Positions 1-9,240 of a stretch of DNA of 64,000 nucleotides are shown here, one piece after another (position 1 is the first letter of the stretch; each line of letters begins with the position of its first letter). The translations under genes were made by a program, and so were the position numbers. Source of the stretch: Flavobacteriaceae bacterium (lineage in GTDB: Bacteria; Bacteroidota; Bacteroidia; Flavobacteriales; Flavobacteriaceae); NCBI GenBank assembly GCA_013215095.1, contig JABSPM010000095.1, positions 1 through 64,000 of the forward strand, in the 5' to 3' direction. The notes under the pieces are model-generated. The model made no database searches and was not told where the DNA came from. It saw nothing but the letters and a program-made list of their open reading frames with translations.

Positions 1-1431
1 GACAGTGCGTATGACGAAACCGTTAGTGGCGCAGTTCTAAGAGCAAGCAGAACAGAATCAGACTTTGCTTTAGTTGAGATAACTGACACTAGCTTTTTTG
101 CTGCTAATCCAGATGTGATTTGGGCTGGTTGGGACAGAACAGACACTCCACCTTCTTATACCGTGGGGATACATCATCCAGCTGGAGATATTCAAAAAGT
201 TTGTCGTGATGATAATTCTCCAAATCCAATTGATGATGGTGAGGAATATTGGCAAATTACAAATGCTGGAAATGGCTGGGAGCTTGGAGTAACTGAAGGT
301 GGTTCTTCTGGTTCACCTTTATTTGACCCTAACGGACGTATTATTGGTCAATTATGGCGTGGTCAAGCTGCTTGTTCTGGCACTAATGATAATGATCTGT
401 ATGATGATTATGGCCGTTTTGGTATTTCTTGGGACACGGGTACAACTGCTAGCAGTCGATTAAAAGATTGGTTGGACCCAATAAATACAGGGGTCACAGA
501 ACTTGACCAATACCCTCCTTTAACTGTATATGCTTTTGATGCAGGTATCACCATTAATAACACCTCAGCAAATCACTGTGGTGGTGTTGCCGATATCGAA
601 CTTCAGCTATCAAATAACGGCTCTACAACTTTAACTTCTGCAACAATTACGTATAACATTGACAGTGAATCAGCCCAAACAATCAACTGGACTGGGTCAT
701 TACTACAAGGAGAATCTGAAATTGTGGCATCTGAAAACTACACAGGATTATCAGACGGCTCTCATACATTTAATGCCTCTGTGAGTAATCCTAACGGTAA
801 TGCCGATGAGAACACATTTAATAACGATAAATCCCGTAATTTTGAAGTTCCTCTTACCATTGATTCTATTTCAATAGAACTAGAATTAACTACAGATGAT
901 TATGGAGACGAAACAGGTTGGGAATTAAGAGATACTTCTGGTGCTGTATTAAGCTCTAATTCTTCCACTTACGCGAACAATACAACAACAACAGAGACTA
1001 TAGACCTGCCTGTTAACGATGCCTGTTATACCTTTGTACTGACAGATTCTTATGGAGATGGTATTTGCTGTGATTATGGGAATGGTTCTTACACCCTAAG
1101 AGATAGTTCTGGGAATGAAATTACTTCAGGCGGAAGTTTTTACTCAGAAGATGCAAGCATATTTTACGCTTTATCAAACTTAAATATTACTGATGAAGAT
1201 TTAAGTTCTACACTCATATATCCTAACCCTTCTTCTGGTGTTTTCACAGTAAAAACGGTTCAACCAGATTTAAATTTTGAAGTTTACAATATATTAGGTC
1301 AAAATATATTGAAAGGCAGTTTTACAAACACTACCAATCATATTAATCTAAATACTCAAGCACCTGGAATGTATATTTTAAAAGTATATGACGGTGATGC
1401 TATTCTTAACGTAAAGCTCGTTAAGCAATAA
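1..1431 (+). CDS. Secreted trypsin-like serine endopeptidase with T9SS sorting tail (5' truncated)
   Basis: The reading frame is open from the first base of the window, so the N-terminus (signal peptide, catalytic His) lies upstream. The visible part starts with a segment containing DFALVEI, the usual place of the catalytic Asp, and has GGSSGSPLF, the catalytic Ser motif of S1-family lysyl-endopeptidase-like proteases, about 100 residues into the open frame. A CARDB-like beta domain follows (roughly residues 175-275), then a Cys-containing beta region. The last 75 residues are a type A T9SS C-terminal domain (IYPNPSSGVF start, GMYILKVYD near the end), so export across the outer membrane by type IX secretion is expected. 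The internal ATG at 115 is not the true start. Substrate specificity cannot be read from the sequence. A hairpin terminator follows the stop. Confidence 0.88.
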   Translation, partial: DSAYDETVSGAVLRASRTESDFALVEITDTSFFAANPDVIWAGWDRTDTPPSYTVGIHHPAGDIQKVCRDDNSPNPIDDGEEYWQITNAGNGWELGVTEGGSSGSPLFDPNGRIIGQLWRGQAACSGTNDNDLYDDYGRFGISWDTGTTASSRLKDWLDPINTGVTELDQYPPLTVYAFDAGITINNTSANHCGGVADIELQLSNNGSTTLTSATITYNIDSESAQTINWTGSLLQGESEIVASENYTGLSDGSHTFNASVSNPNGNADENTFNNDKSRNFEVPLTIDSISIELELTTDDYGDETGWELRDTSGAVLSSNSSTYANNTTTTETIDLPVNDACYTFVLTDSYGDGICCDYGNGSYTLRDSSGNEITSGGSFYSEDASIFYALSNLNITDEDLSSTLIYPNPSSGVFTVKTVQPDLNFEVYNILGQNILKGSFTNTTNHINLNTQAPGMYILKVYDGDAILNVKLVKQ

Positions 1432-1474
1432 AATTCAAAGCATCAATACAATACATAAAGCCTATTTAACAACT

Positions 1475-1504
1475 AATGGTCAGAAGAAATTTTGGCCATT
1501 TTTT
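1475..1504 (+). terminator. Rho-independent terminator of the endopeptidase gene
   Basis: An 8-bp stem (AATGGTCA with TGGCCATT, one G-T pair) has a 10-nt loop and a T tract. It lies 44 nt after the stop of the plus-strand protease gene. Confidence 0.65.
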
Positions 1505-1828
1505 GTATGAATACAAACTAATTTTCCTTGAGTTTTTGCACTAACAACTCAAAATAAAGCAATGTATTCTGCTATAAACTAACCGTTTTAAGTCTTGTTT
1601 TGGATTCTATAGTACTCAAATCTACCGTGCATTATAAGCATAATATTCCAGCTATAAAGTTAACTAATTGTACTTACAAAAAATGAACTTCATTACGCTA
1701 AAAACATTTAAAGCTATCCCATAGAGGATCGAATCATTTCTTTTTAGTCAAGCCGCAAAGGTCTTAAACATTATTTTATACTCTAATTATAATCGAAACA
1801 TCCTATAGCTAAAGTTAGGGCAGACTTA
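1505..1828. other. Intergenic stretch without recognisable gene
   Basis: AT-rich sequence between the protease terminator and the decayed metallophosphoesterase. I see no open frame with family resemblance, no RNA gene and no clear repeat. Confidence 0.5.
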
Positions 1829-2574
1829 TTATATGGTTCTGATGAATTCTTTTATATAATCAGTAGAAGGTCTATCCAGATACCCATATGGCTTACAAAT
1901 TACTTCTGTTTTTTCAATTTTATACTGAATCGGTTCATGAATATGCCCTTGAATCCATATCAAAGAACAATACTTTAACACAAAATCCTCTAAGTCCGAT
2001 GCATCGACTGATGAAGTTGGGTCATTTTTATACTTTATTGGCAATGATTTTTGACCCGGAGTATGATGTATAACTACAAGATTAATATCACCCATACGTT
2101 TTTTAAGCTATCTTTCAACCATATTAATGACGCTTTGTGAATTTTATCAACGTCAACACTCCTTAATTTTGAATATGATGGATCGCGTCTGATTTGTTTA
2201 TAATCATTCATTTCTATTTGGCATAAGTGTCCGTAATATCTTGGACTGCCAAATTAATGAAAAGTCCGTCCAAAATGTAGTACCATGGAATGCTAATCCA
2301 TTAATTTTAACACTTTCATTTTCTAGCACATAAACATTTAAATTTTCCGCACTGGATTTTATCTGATTTAAAACTTTAGGGTAAGAACCGTAATAGTACT
2401 CATGATTACCAAGAACATAAATAACAGGTATATGTTTATATCTTATTTGAACTATTCAACACCGTTTATTCCAATATTTATGTCACCGGCTAAAACCACA
2501 ATATCTGATTTGTCAAAAGTCAAATTTGTTATTCCAAATTCTTGATGTAAATCACTAATAATTTAAAATTTCAT
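1829..2574 (-). pseudogene. Decayed calcineurin-like metallophosphoesterase
   Basis: Conceptual translation across frames on the minus strand recovers metallophosphoesterase signatures in the right order: ISDLHQEF near the start, VLAGDIN, VLGNHEYY, FHGTTFWTDF and finally a C-terminal piece with IHHTP and GHIHEP. Together these are the metal-binding Asp/His/Asn motifs of the family. The frame is broken by a TAA at codon 4, further stops after the second motif, and at least three frame changes: before NHEYY, after the FHGT region, and before the 88-codon C-terminal open piece at 1829-2095. The gene cannot make a complete enzyme. The open C-terminal piece alone lacks most metal ligands. Confidence 0.85.
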
Positions 2575-2594
2575 AGTTCTTTATTTTACCTTAG

Positions 2595-3644
2595 TTAATC
2601 TATTTCGTTTTTAAAATATTTTTTGCGCAGCCAAAACGAAATTCTTACCAGTAAAATTAGAGCAGGCACTTCTACTAAAGGTCCAATTACGCCAGCAAAG
2701 GCTTGACCAGAATTCAGTCCAAAAACGGCAATAGCTACAGCAATAGCCAACTCAAAATTATTCCCCGAAGCAGTAAATGCCACAGAAGCTGTTTTGTCAT
2801 AGCTCGCTCCTGTTGCTTTTGACACAAAAAAACCAATAACAAACATTAATCCAAAGTAAATTAAAAGTGGAACTGCTATCAGCAATACGTCTAAAGGAAT
2901 TTCGACAATTAATTCACCTTTTAATGAAAACATAATAATAATAGTAAATAATAATGCGATTAAGGTCAATGGTGCTATCTTTGGAATAAAATCCAAATTA
3001 TACCAATGTTCGCCTTTGAGTTTTACCAATATTAGTCGACTCAATACGCCTAAGACAAATGGAATTCCTAAATATATAGCCACACTTTCTGCTATAGCTC
3101 CTATAGATATATCAACTATAGCACCTTCAAAACCAAAATAAGGCGGCAAAATCGTTATAAATAACCACGCATAGAAACTGTATCCGAATACTTGAAAAAC
3201 ACTATTCAAAGCTACTAATCCAGCGCCATACTCTGTACTTCCTTCCGCCAAATCATTCCAAACCAAAACCATAGCAATACATCTTGCCAAACCAATTAAA
3301 ATTAATCCAACCATATACTCTGGATAGTCACCCAAGAAAACAATAGCTAAAATAAACATTAGCAAAGGCCCTATTACCCAATTAAGAACCAATGAAACAG
3401 ACAAAATTTTTGTGTTTCTAAAAACTTGCGGTAACAGCCCATAATTGACTTTTGCCAAAGGTGGGTACATCATTAAAATCAATCCAATAGCAATCGGAAT
3501 ATTAGTTGTTCCACTATTAAATTTATTTATGAAATTTGGGAAATTTGGCATAAAATAACCAATGGCAACACCAATTGCCATAGCTATAAAAATCCAAAGT
3601 GTTAGATAACTATCCAGAAAACTTAATCTTTTTTTGTTGGTCAT
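2595..3644 (-). CDS. acr3: Acr3-type arsenite efflux transporter
   Basis: This 349-residue protein is almost entirely membrane helices (about ten) and belongs to the BASS/ACR3 superfamily. The stretch [16 protein letters not shown] contains the conserved Cys122 that is needed for arsenite transport in Acr3 permeases. Length is normal for the family, which exports arsenite across the inner membrane using the proton motive force. No arsR or arsC neighbour is present. The gene stands alone between a pseudogene and a 530-bp spacer, so its regulation is not visible here. Confidence 0.9.
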   Translation of the reverse strand: MTNKKRLSFLDSYLTLWIFIAMAIGVAIGYFMPNFPNFINKFNSGTTNIPIAIGLILMMYPPLAKVNYGLLPQVFRNTKILSVSLVLNWVIGPLLMFILAIVFLGDYPEYMVGLILIGLARCIAMVLVWNDLAEGSTEYGAGLVALNSVFQVFGYSFYAWLFITILPPYFGFEGAIVDISIGAIAESVAIYLGIPFVLGVLSRLILVKLKGEHWYNLDFIPKIAPLTLIALLFTIIIMFSLKGELIVEIPLDVLLIAVPLLIYFGLMFVIGFFVSKATGASYDKTASVAFTASGNNFELAIAVAIAVFGLNSGQAFAGVIGPLVEVPALILLVRISFWLRKKYFKNEID

Positions 3645-4104
3645 ATTTTTTAAATTTTAACGTTATTTATAAATACATTCAAAACGATGCATTTTAAAAT
3701 ACATATCGCATACTTACGCTGAAATTTCTTATTAATAATTTTATTAATGCTTTGAAATTAAAGTTTCACACCAACAATTCGCATTAGTAAATCCAAACAA
3801 TTTCCAGTGTGATTATTTTAGAAATACAGCAAAGTTTCACAAAAAAAAGAATACGCTAGACTTTATACAATGAAGCTATATCACTCTTATCTTTGGCAAA
3901 AAATGTCTATATCATACACTTCCGTTGCGCACCGCACCATTTACCTGCAAAACTACAATTAACAATTCAACAAAACCTGAATTTTTTAAAATAAATACGT
4001 AAACAAGTGCTCAATAAAATCTATATTAAAGACCTATAAATTCAAATGTTAAGCGCGCAAAAAACCTGTAATCAATACACTTATGAACACATATCTAAAA
4101 AGAT
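3645..4104. other. Long divergent spacer
   Basis: This AT-rich spacer lies between the arsenite exporter (minus) and the photolyase operon (plus). Only the last ~70 nt before the operon hold a clear signal, described as a separate regulatory feature. I see no gene or RNA in the rest. Confidence 0.5.
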
Positions 4105-4110
4105 TGTTAA

Positions 4111-4158
4111 TTTTTGTTTAATCTTTTTTATTATTTGTTAAACATATTGTATTTTTAC
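4111..4158 (+). promoter_or_regulatory. Promoter/operator of the photolyase operon with paired TTTGTT sites
   Basis: Two related sites, TTTTTGTTTAAT (4111) and TATTTGTTAAACA (4132), are spaced 21 nt apart, about two helical turns. They form a dyad TGTTTAA-N16-TTAAACA. A TATTTTTA hexamer-like -7 candidate follows at 4151. The same 34-bp arrangement occurs upstream of the proteorhodopsin gene on the minus strand (63474 down to 63441), with about 28 of 34 positions identical by eye. The arrangement is directly visible. That it is an operator is an inference; a CarH/LitR-like or TetR-like regulator is a candidate. Confidence 0.6.
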
Positions 4159-4175
4159 ACACGTAAACCAATATT

Positions 4176-4835
4176 ATGGAAACAACAAAAACTTTAAATA
4201 AAGAAAAATTAATTGCGTTTTATATGGACTTTATATTAGATGAACAGCATTCGCCATCTAGTGTTCATGCATTCGCAAAAGCTCATAAATTTGAGGAAAC
4301 GGAATTTTATAAATACTTTGGTTCATTAAACGCTTTGGAATATGCGATACTTCCATACTTTATGGAGCATAGCCTATCCCTTATAAAGCAAAGTGAAGAT
4401 TTTGATAATTATGAAGATAAGCATAAGCTCTTAAGTCTTTATTACACTTTTTTTGAACAGCTTACTATGAATAGGAGCTTTATAAAGCTATTTCTAACCT
4501 CTGAAAATACCTTATTTAAAAATACCAAGAAACTCAAACCGCTTAGAACTCAATATCTAAAATTTATTAATCAATTAGACATTTCTAAAAGCAAGATAAA
4601 TCAAGAGCGTTTGGATAATCTTAGAATTAAGTCTGTTGGAGAATCCTTTTGGCTTTTATTTCTATCAATTTTTAAATTTTGGTATGATGACAATTCTGCC
4701 AATCTTGAAAAAACAGATTTGTATATAGAAAAATCTGTTCATGCGAGTTTTGACCTAGCCGATACCAAACCTATAAAAAGCATTCTAGATTTTGGAAAAT
4801 TCATTCTTAAAGAACAACTAAATATTGAGGTATGA
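4176..4835 (+). CDS. TetR/AcrR-like transcriptional regulator, first gene of photolyase operon
   Basis: A 219-residue helical protein. Residues 9-60 look like a TetR-type helix-turn-helix (a conserved-looking KYFGSLNALE corresponds to the YYHF/KFGSKEAL recognition-helix region of the family). The rest is a helical ligand or dimerization domain with no recognisable ligand pocket. Its ATGA overlap with the next gene shows translational coupling. As first gene behind a dyad promoter, autoregulation is plausible but not shown. The DNA-binding motif is weak, so the family call rests on size, helix pattern and context. Confidence 0.7.
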   Translation: METTKTLNKEKLIAFYMDFILDEQHSPSSVHAFAKAHKFEETEFYKYFGSLNALEYAILPYFMEHSLSLIKQSEDFDNYEDKHKLLSLYYTFFEQLTMNRSFIKLFLTSENTLFKNTKKLKPLRTQYLKFINQLDISKSKINQERLDNLRIKSVGESFWLLFLSIFKFWYDDNSANLEKTDLYIEKSVHASFDLADTKPIKSILDFGKFILKEQLNIEV

Positions 4836-6142
4836 AAACATTAGATCGTATTCCTACATCCAAAATTCAGCGCGCTTCAAAATTAGTTAGCACTGGTGTT
4901 AAAATTGGAATTAATCAGGTCATATATTATGGAGACCGTATTCTTAACAATGAGCAAGATGCCAAAGAGCGTTTGAATGAAAATAATGCCGAGGACATTT
5001 ATGATAGCTTAAAAAGCTTAAAAGGAAGTGCTTTAAAAGTAGCCCAAATGCTTAGTATGGAAAAGAACATTTTACCTCAGGCGTATGTGGAAAAGTTTTC
5101 ACTATCTCAATTTTCTGTGCCGCCCCTGTCTCCTCCTTTAGTAGTTAAGACTTTCAAAAATTACTTTAATCAACATCCAAGAGACGTATTTGACAGTTTC
5201 AATACAAACTCTGTAAATGCCGCAAGTATTGGACAAGTGCATATTGGCGAAAAGGATGGTAAACAGCTGGCTATCAAAATTCAATACCCAGGAGTTGCTG
5301 ACAGCATAAAATCTGATTTGGCTTTAGTAAAGCCAATAGCCATGAAAATGTTTAACATTAAAGGTAAAGACTCCGATAAGTATTTTAAAGAAGTTGAAAA
5401 TAAGCTAATAGAAGAAACAGACTACAATTTAGAAATTGAGCAAAGTAAATATATTTCTGAAGCTTGTGCACATATTCCAAATTTAAAATTCCCAAAATAC
5501 TATAAAATATGGTCTTCAGATCGTATACTAACTATGGACTATATGAAAGGCAAGCATTTGTCGGAATTTTGCGCATCTAATGCCAATGAAGAACTTGCAC
5601 AGCGCATAGGACAAACTCTTTGGGATTTTTATATGTACCAAATTCACAATATCAAAAAAGTACATGCAGATCCGCATCCAGGGAACTTTTTGGTTTCCGA
5701 TAACGCCGAACTTATTGCTTTAGACTTTGGCTGTATGAAACATATTCCCGATGCATTTTATGCACCATATTTCGAATTAGCAAAAAAAGAAAATCTCAAC
5801 GACTCCGAATTTTTCGAACACACCTTACACAAATTAGAAATATTATTGCCATCAGATAGCGCACAAGAAAAAACATTCTTTACTGCTCTATTTCATGAAA
5901 TGCTAAGTCTATTTACAAAACCGTTTCATGAGGAAATATTCGATTTTTCAGATGAACGCTTCTTTAATGACATCGCTGCACTTAGCCAGAAATATGCAAA
6001 AAGTTCTGAATTGAGAAGCATGAATGGCAATCGTGGCTCAAAACATTTCATTTATATGAATCGTACATTTTTTGGACTATACAATCTCATGTTTGATTTA
6101 AAAGCCAAAGGTATTAAGATTTCAAATTTTAAAAAATTGTAA
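4832..6142 (+). CDS. ABC1/UbiB-family atypical kinase-like protein
   Basis: 436 residues with the ABC1 signatures: KGSALKVAQM (the KxGQ-type N-terminal motif in variant form) near residue 64, the Ala-rich loop NAASIGQVH near 130, the ATP-binding Lys in IKIQYPG, VHADPHPGN near 280 and ALDFG near 297. ABC1 proteins are atypical kinase/ATPases that support ubiquinone or other isoprenoid lipid metabolism and stress tolerance. Bacteroidota use menaquinone, so a UbiB role is unlikely, and the substrate is unknown. The start overlaps the regulator by 4 nt and folE follows after 9 nt. Confidence 0.88.
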   Translation: MKTLDRIPTSKIQRASKLVSTGVKIGINQVIYYGDRILNNEQDAKERLNENNAEDIYDSLKSLKGSALKVAQMLSMEKNILPQAYVEKFSLSQFSVPPLSPPLVVKTFKNYFNQHPRDVFDSFNTNSVNAASIGQVHIGEKDGKQLAIKIQYPGVADSIKSDLALVKPIAMKMFNIKGKDSDKYFKEVENKLIEETDYNLEIEQSKYISEACAHIPNLKFPKYYKIWSSDRILTMDYMKGKHLSEFCASNANEELAQRIGQTLWDFYMYQIHNIKKVHADPHPGNFLVSDNAELIALDFGCMKHIPDAFYAPYFELAKKENLNDSEFFEHTLHKLEILLPSDSAQEKTFFTALFHEMLSLFTKPFHEEIFDFSDERFFNDIAALSQKYAKSSELRSMNGNRGSKHFIYMNRTFFGLYNLMFDLKAKGIKISNFKKL

Positions 6143-6151
6143 CCTATAGCT

Positions 6152-6841
6152 ATGAAAAGTTTAATTGAAACTATCGAACAAAAATTCACAGTAAATCATA
6201 CCGATGAAGCTATTGGTAATGACCATATTCTAACAAGTACTGAAACACCTTTAAGAGTAGATGCTTTTGTACTTTCGGACGATAAAAAAAAGCAAAAAAT
6301 ATCAAAATTATTTGCAGAAATCATGACCGTATTGGGTTTAGATTTAACCGATGATTCTCTTAAAGGTACTCCCCATCGCGTTGCGAAAATGTATGTTGAA
6401 GAACTATTTTCAGGGTTACATCCCAAACATAAACCTAAGATAACTTTATTTGATAACAAATATCAGTATAATCAGATGCTTGTGGAGAAAGATATCACGT
6501 TTTACTCCAATTGCGAACATCATTTTGTTCCTATCATAGGAAAAGCCCATGTTGCCTATATCTCCTCTGGAAAAGTAATTGGCCTATCAAAACTCAACCG
6601 CATTGTGCAATACTACGCTAAACGTCCACAAGTACAAGAACGCTTAACCAATCAAATTGCAAATGAACTTATGAACGTATTACAAACAAAGGATGTTGCT
6701 GTAATCATCGACGCAAAACATCTTTGTGTAGCCTCTAGAGGAATCAAAGACGACACTTCAAGTACAGTCACTGTTTTTTATGGTGGACAGTTTAATACCG
6801 AAAAAAAAATCACTGAATTACAAAACTATTTAAAATTGTAA
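6152..6841 (+). CDS. folE: GTP cyclohydrolase I
   Basis: 229 residues of type I GTP cyclohydrolase, which converts GTP to 7,8-dihydroneopterin triphosphate. The zinc ligands are visible as Cys121 and His124 in CEHHF and as Cys192 in HLCVASRG. The GLSKLNRIVQYYAKRPQVQE segment is typical. Compared with the core enzyme it has an N-terminal extension of about 45 residues. Placed in an operon with a photolyase, it probably supplies pterin for a light-harvesting or redox cofactor rather than bulk folate; that is inference. The junction to the next gene (AAAATTGTAACCTAT) repeats the junction that precedes this gene. Confidence 0.95.
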   Translation: MKSLIETIEQKFTVNHTDEAIGNDHILTSTETPLRVDAFVLSDDKKKQKISKLFAEIMTVLGLDLTDDSLKGTPHRVAKMYVEELFSGLHPKHKPKITLFDNKYQYNQMLVEKDITFYSNCEHHFVPIIGKAHVAYISSGKVIGLSKLNRIVQYYAKRPQVQERLTNQIANELMNVLQTKDVAVIIDAKHLCVASRGIKDDTSSTVTVFYGGQFNTEKKITELQNYLKL

Positions 6842-6844
6842 CCT

Positions 6845-7069
6845 ATGGATATCATTAACAAAGCACTCAAATTCGAACAAAGACGTATGCGATCCTTAAC
6901 CACTAGTGATCGTATCGAAATTTCTAGGGAAGCTAAATCTTTAATTTTAGATCTAAACGAAATCTATAAACTCAAAAAAGATCAGAAAATTATGGATATT
7001 ATGAAACGTCTTACTGCCATAAAAAGACATGTAGAAAAACGTTTAAAAGGAAGACCATTAACATCATGA
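6845..7069 (+). CDS. Small basic helical protein of unknown function in photolyase operon
   Basis: A 74-residue protein with no family I recognise. It is mostly helical, rich in Lys, Arg and Glu, with no Cys or membrane segment, and its C-terminal third is strongly basic (KRHVEKRLKGRP). It starts 3 nt after folE and overlaps the SDR gene by 4 nt, so it is a genuine operon member and not a chance ORF. The basic tail could bind nucleic acid or a partner protein; this is a guess from composition. Confidence 0.75.
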   Translation: MDIINKALKFEQRRMRSLTTSDRIEISREAKSLILDLNEIYKLKKDQKIMDIMKRLTAIKRHVEKRLKGRPLTS

Positions 7070-7752
7070 AACATATTGCTATTATCGGTGGAAGTAAAGG
7101 TATTGGGCTTGAAATTATTAAAGCATTACTAGACGAACATATCATTCATAACATGAGTCGTTCTGCACCAAATTTTCAGCATGTAAACCTCAGGCACTAC
7201 ACTTGTGATATTACACAAGACACCTTACCAGAGTTACCCCATGTCGATACACTAATCTATTGCCCAGGGAGTATAAATTTAAAACCTATAACACGACTTG
7301 ATATTGAAGATTTTAAAACAGATTTAGATATTAATCTATTTGGAGCAGTGAGAGCAATTAAAACCTATTTACCACAACTTAAGCAAAGCAAATTTGACGC
7401 TTCAATCCTATTGTTTAGCAGTGTTGCTACAAAGCTTGGAATGCCATTTCACGCGAGTATATCCGCAGCAAAATCTGCGGTAGAAGGTTTGGTAAAATCC
7501 TTAGCAGCAGAATTAGCACCAAATATTCGTATTAATGCCATTGCTCCTACAATTACAAATACTAACTTAGCACAAAAGTTACTTCGTAACGAACAAATAC
7601 AAACTAAAACCAAAGATCGCCATCCATTAAAAAATTACCTCAATCCAGAAGAAGTTGCAACTCTAGGAAGCTATCTCATATCTGATAAAGCCAAAGCTTT
7701 TTCTGGTCAAATTTTTAACATGGATTATGGCATTGTATCGTTAAAATTATAA
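7066..7752 (+). CDS. Short-chain dehydrogenase-like protein lacking the catalytic Tyr
   Basis: 228 residues with the SDR nucleotide-binding motif GGSKGIG (8-14), an INLFGA segment and a FSS serine near 118. The usual YxxxK motif reads I132-S-A-A-K136, so the Lys is kept but the catalytic Tyr is replaced by Ile. Ordinary oxidoreductase chemistry is therefore doubtful. The fold probably still binds NAD(P). It overlaps the 74-aa gene and lies 8 nt before the glutathione peroxidase gene. A role in pterin reduction next to folE is possible but unproven. Confidence 0.85.
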   Translation: MKHIAIIGGSKGIGLEIIKALLDEHIIHNMSRSAPNFQHVNLRHYTCDITQDTLPELPHVDTLIYCPGSINLKPITRLDIEDFKTDLDINLFGAVRAIKTYLPQLKQSKFDASILLFSSVATKLGMPFHASISAAKSAVEGLVKSLAAELAPNIRINAIAPTITNTNLAQKLLRNEQIQTKTKDRHPLKNYLNPEEVATLGSYLISDKAKAFSGQIFNMDYGIVSLKL

Positions 7753-7760
7753 TTCAATTT

Positions 7761-8297
7761 ATGAAATATTTAATCCTAACATGTTTTATGATGTGGTCAA
7801 TAACAAAACAACCAACATTTCCGAAATGCCCAATTTATGATATTGAAATCAATACATTAAATGGCGAAAAACTAGATTTAAACACCCTAAAAGGAAAATA
7901 CATTCTCTTTGTTAATGTAGCTTCAGAATGCGGATTTACTGGGCAATACTCAGGTTTACAAGAATTATACGAGACCTATAAAGACCAACTAATGGTTATT
8001 GGAGTGCCTTGTAACCAATTTGGAAAACAAGAACCAGGAACTGCTTCTGAAATCCAAAATTTTTGTCAAGCCAATTATGGTGTTTCTTTTATTATGACCG
8101 AAAAAATTGATGTCAAAGGTGAAACACAACACCCTCTCTACCAATGGTTGACTTCTAAAGAGAAAAATGGTCTAAAAAGTAGCAGTGTCAAATGGAACTT
8201 TCAAAAGTATTTAATAAATCCTGAAGGTCACTTAGTCGACTTCTTCTACTCAACAACCAAACCCATGAATACTAAAATAACCAAACATATTAAATAA
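7761..8297 (+). CDS. Glutathione peroxidase-like thiol peroxidase
   Basis: 178 residues of the GPx family. The peroxidatic Cys57 lies in NVASECGFT, the Gln of the catalytic tetrad is in PCNQFGKQEPG and the Trp-Asn pair is in VKWNFQKYL. The first ~17 residues are hydrophobic and may be a signal or anchor, which would place the enzyme in the periplasm. As in most bacterial GPx proteins it uses Cys, not selenocysteine, and likely accepts electrons from thioredoxin. In this operon it would detoxify peroxides made under light stress. Confidence 0.92.
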   Translation: MKYLILTCFMMWSITKQPTFPKCPIYDIEINTLNGEKLDLNTLKGKYILFVNVASECGFTGQYSGLQELYETYKDQLMVIGVPCNQFGKQEPGTASEIQNFCQANYGVSFIMTEKIDVKGETQHPLYQWLTSKEKNGLKSSSVKWNFQKYLINPEGHLVDFFYSTTKPMNTKITKHIK

Positions 8298-8304
8298 GGG
8301 CATC

Positions 8305-8769
8305 ATGAAATTTTTCATATACCTACTATGTTTTTTAGCTATAAATCTTGGCGGGTTATATCTCGGTAATATTCTTATGGCTAATGAAGCGACTTCACAA
8401 TGGTACCTCAATTTAAATAGAGCACCTTGGACACCTCCAGGTTGGGTGTTTGGTTTAGCATGGACTTCTATTATGCTGTGCTTTTCTGTCTACCTCAGCT
8501 TTTTATTTCAATGGAAATCGACAATTGGACTATGGCTGTTATTAGGAATTCAAACATTTCTAAATATCATTTGGAATTACGTGTTTTTTAACCAACATAT
8601 GACCTTACTAGGACTCATAATTATCATTTCTTTATTTATTGTAATTTTATACTACTTTACGAACTTTAAATCTGACTCCTTAAAAACTAAACGCCTCTTA
8701 TTGGTACCCTATATTATATGGCTTTGTATTGCTATATCTCTTAATTTATACGTTGTAATTCATAATTAA
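8305..8769 (+). CDS. tspO: TspO/MBR family membrane protein
   Basis: 154 residues with five predicted membrane helices. The family signature is clear: LNRAPWTPPGWVFGLAWT near residues 34-51, and WNYVFF in helix 4. TspO proteins bind and can degrade porphyrins such as protoporphyrin IX and are linked to oxygen and light responses in bacteria. That fits the photoprotective operon. The next gene starts directly at the stop codon (ATTAAATG). Confidence 0.92.
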   Translation: MKFFIYLLCFLAINLGGLYLGNILMANEATSQWYLNLNRAPWTPPGWVFGLAWTSIMLCFSVYLSFLFQWKSTIGLWLLLGIQTFLNIIWNYVFFNQHMTLLGLIIIISLFIVILYYFTNFKSDSLKTKRLLLVPYIIWLCIAISLNLYVVIHN

Positions 8770-9240
8770 ATGAAAATATACCGATTGCACACCAAACAAA
8801 ATCTCCCTATAAGCATAGATGAAGCTTGGGAATTTTTATCAGACCCAAAAAACCTTAAGACGATTACACCAGACTACATGAGTTTTGACATTCTTTCTGG
8901 TGCGGATCGTCCTATGTTTCCAGGGCAAATTATTCAGTATATCGTCACTCCCATTTTGAACATTAAAACTAAATGGGTTACAGAGATAACTCATGTTGTA
9001 GATCGCTCCTATTTTGTAGATGAACAACGCTTTGGACCTTATACGCTATGGCATCATAAGCATTTTATAAAACCCATTGAAAATGGCATTGAAATGGAAG
9101 ATATTATAGATTACAAATTGCCTTTCGGATGGTTAGGACAAATATTGCATCCTATTCTCGTAAAGCCAAAATTAGACGAAATTTTTGCCTATAGGCAAGC
9201 TAAACTTATTGCGCTTTTTGGTGCCTATGAAAGCAAATAA
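8770..9240 (+). CDS. SRPBCC-family ligand-binding-like protein
   Basis: 156 residues with a START/Bet v 1-type (SRPBCC) pattern: an N-terminal LP.s.eeaWeFLSDPKNLKTITP motif, a central FGPYTLWHHKHF strand pair and a C-terminal helix. Relatives are often annotated as cell division inhibitors or polyketide cyclase-like, but the ligand is unknown. SRPBCC genes next to photolyase genes are common in bacteria. The 3' end overlaps the photolyase start by 14 nt. Confidence 0.85.
   Translation: MKIYRLHTKQNLPISIDEAWEFLSDPKNLKTITPDYMSFDILSGADRPMFPGQIIQYIVTPILNIKTKWVTEITHVVDRSYFVDEQRFGPYTLWHHKHFIKPIENGIEMEDIIDYKLPFGWLGQILHPILVKPKLDEIFAYRQAKLIALFGAYESK

Noticed and set aside
1829-2095. 88-residue minus-strand ORF as an independent small gene
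   Set aside because: It is the C-terminal fragment of the decayed metallophosphoesterase; upstream motifs lie in other frames of the same strand.
6131-6845. Repeated AAAATTGTAACCTAT junctions flanking folE as a regulatory repeat
   Set aside because: Both copies end genes in Lys-Leu-stop followed by a short spacer; probably chance or a minor duplication without clear function.
9185-9226. Longer photolyase start
   Set aside because: It adds 14 residues with no family match and deepens overlap with the previous gene; ATG 9227 begins the canonical N-terminus.
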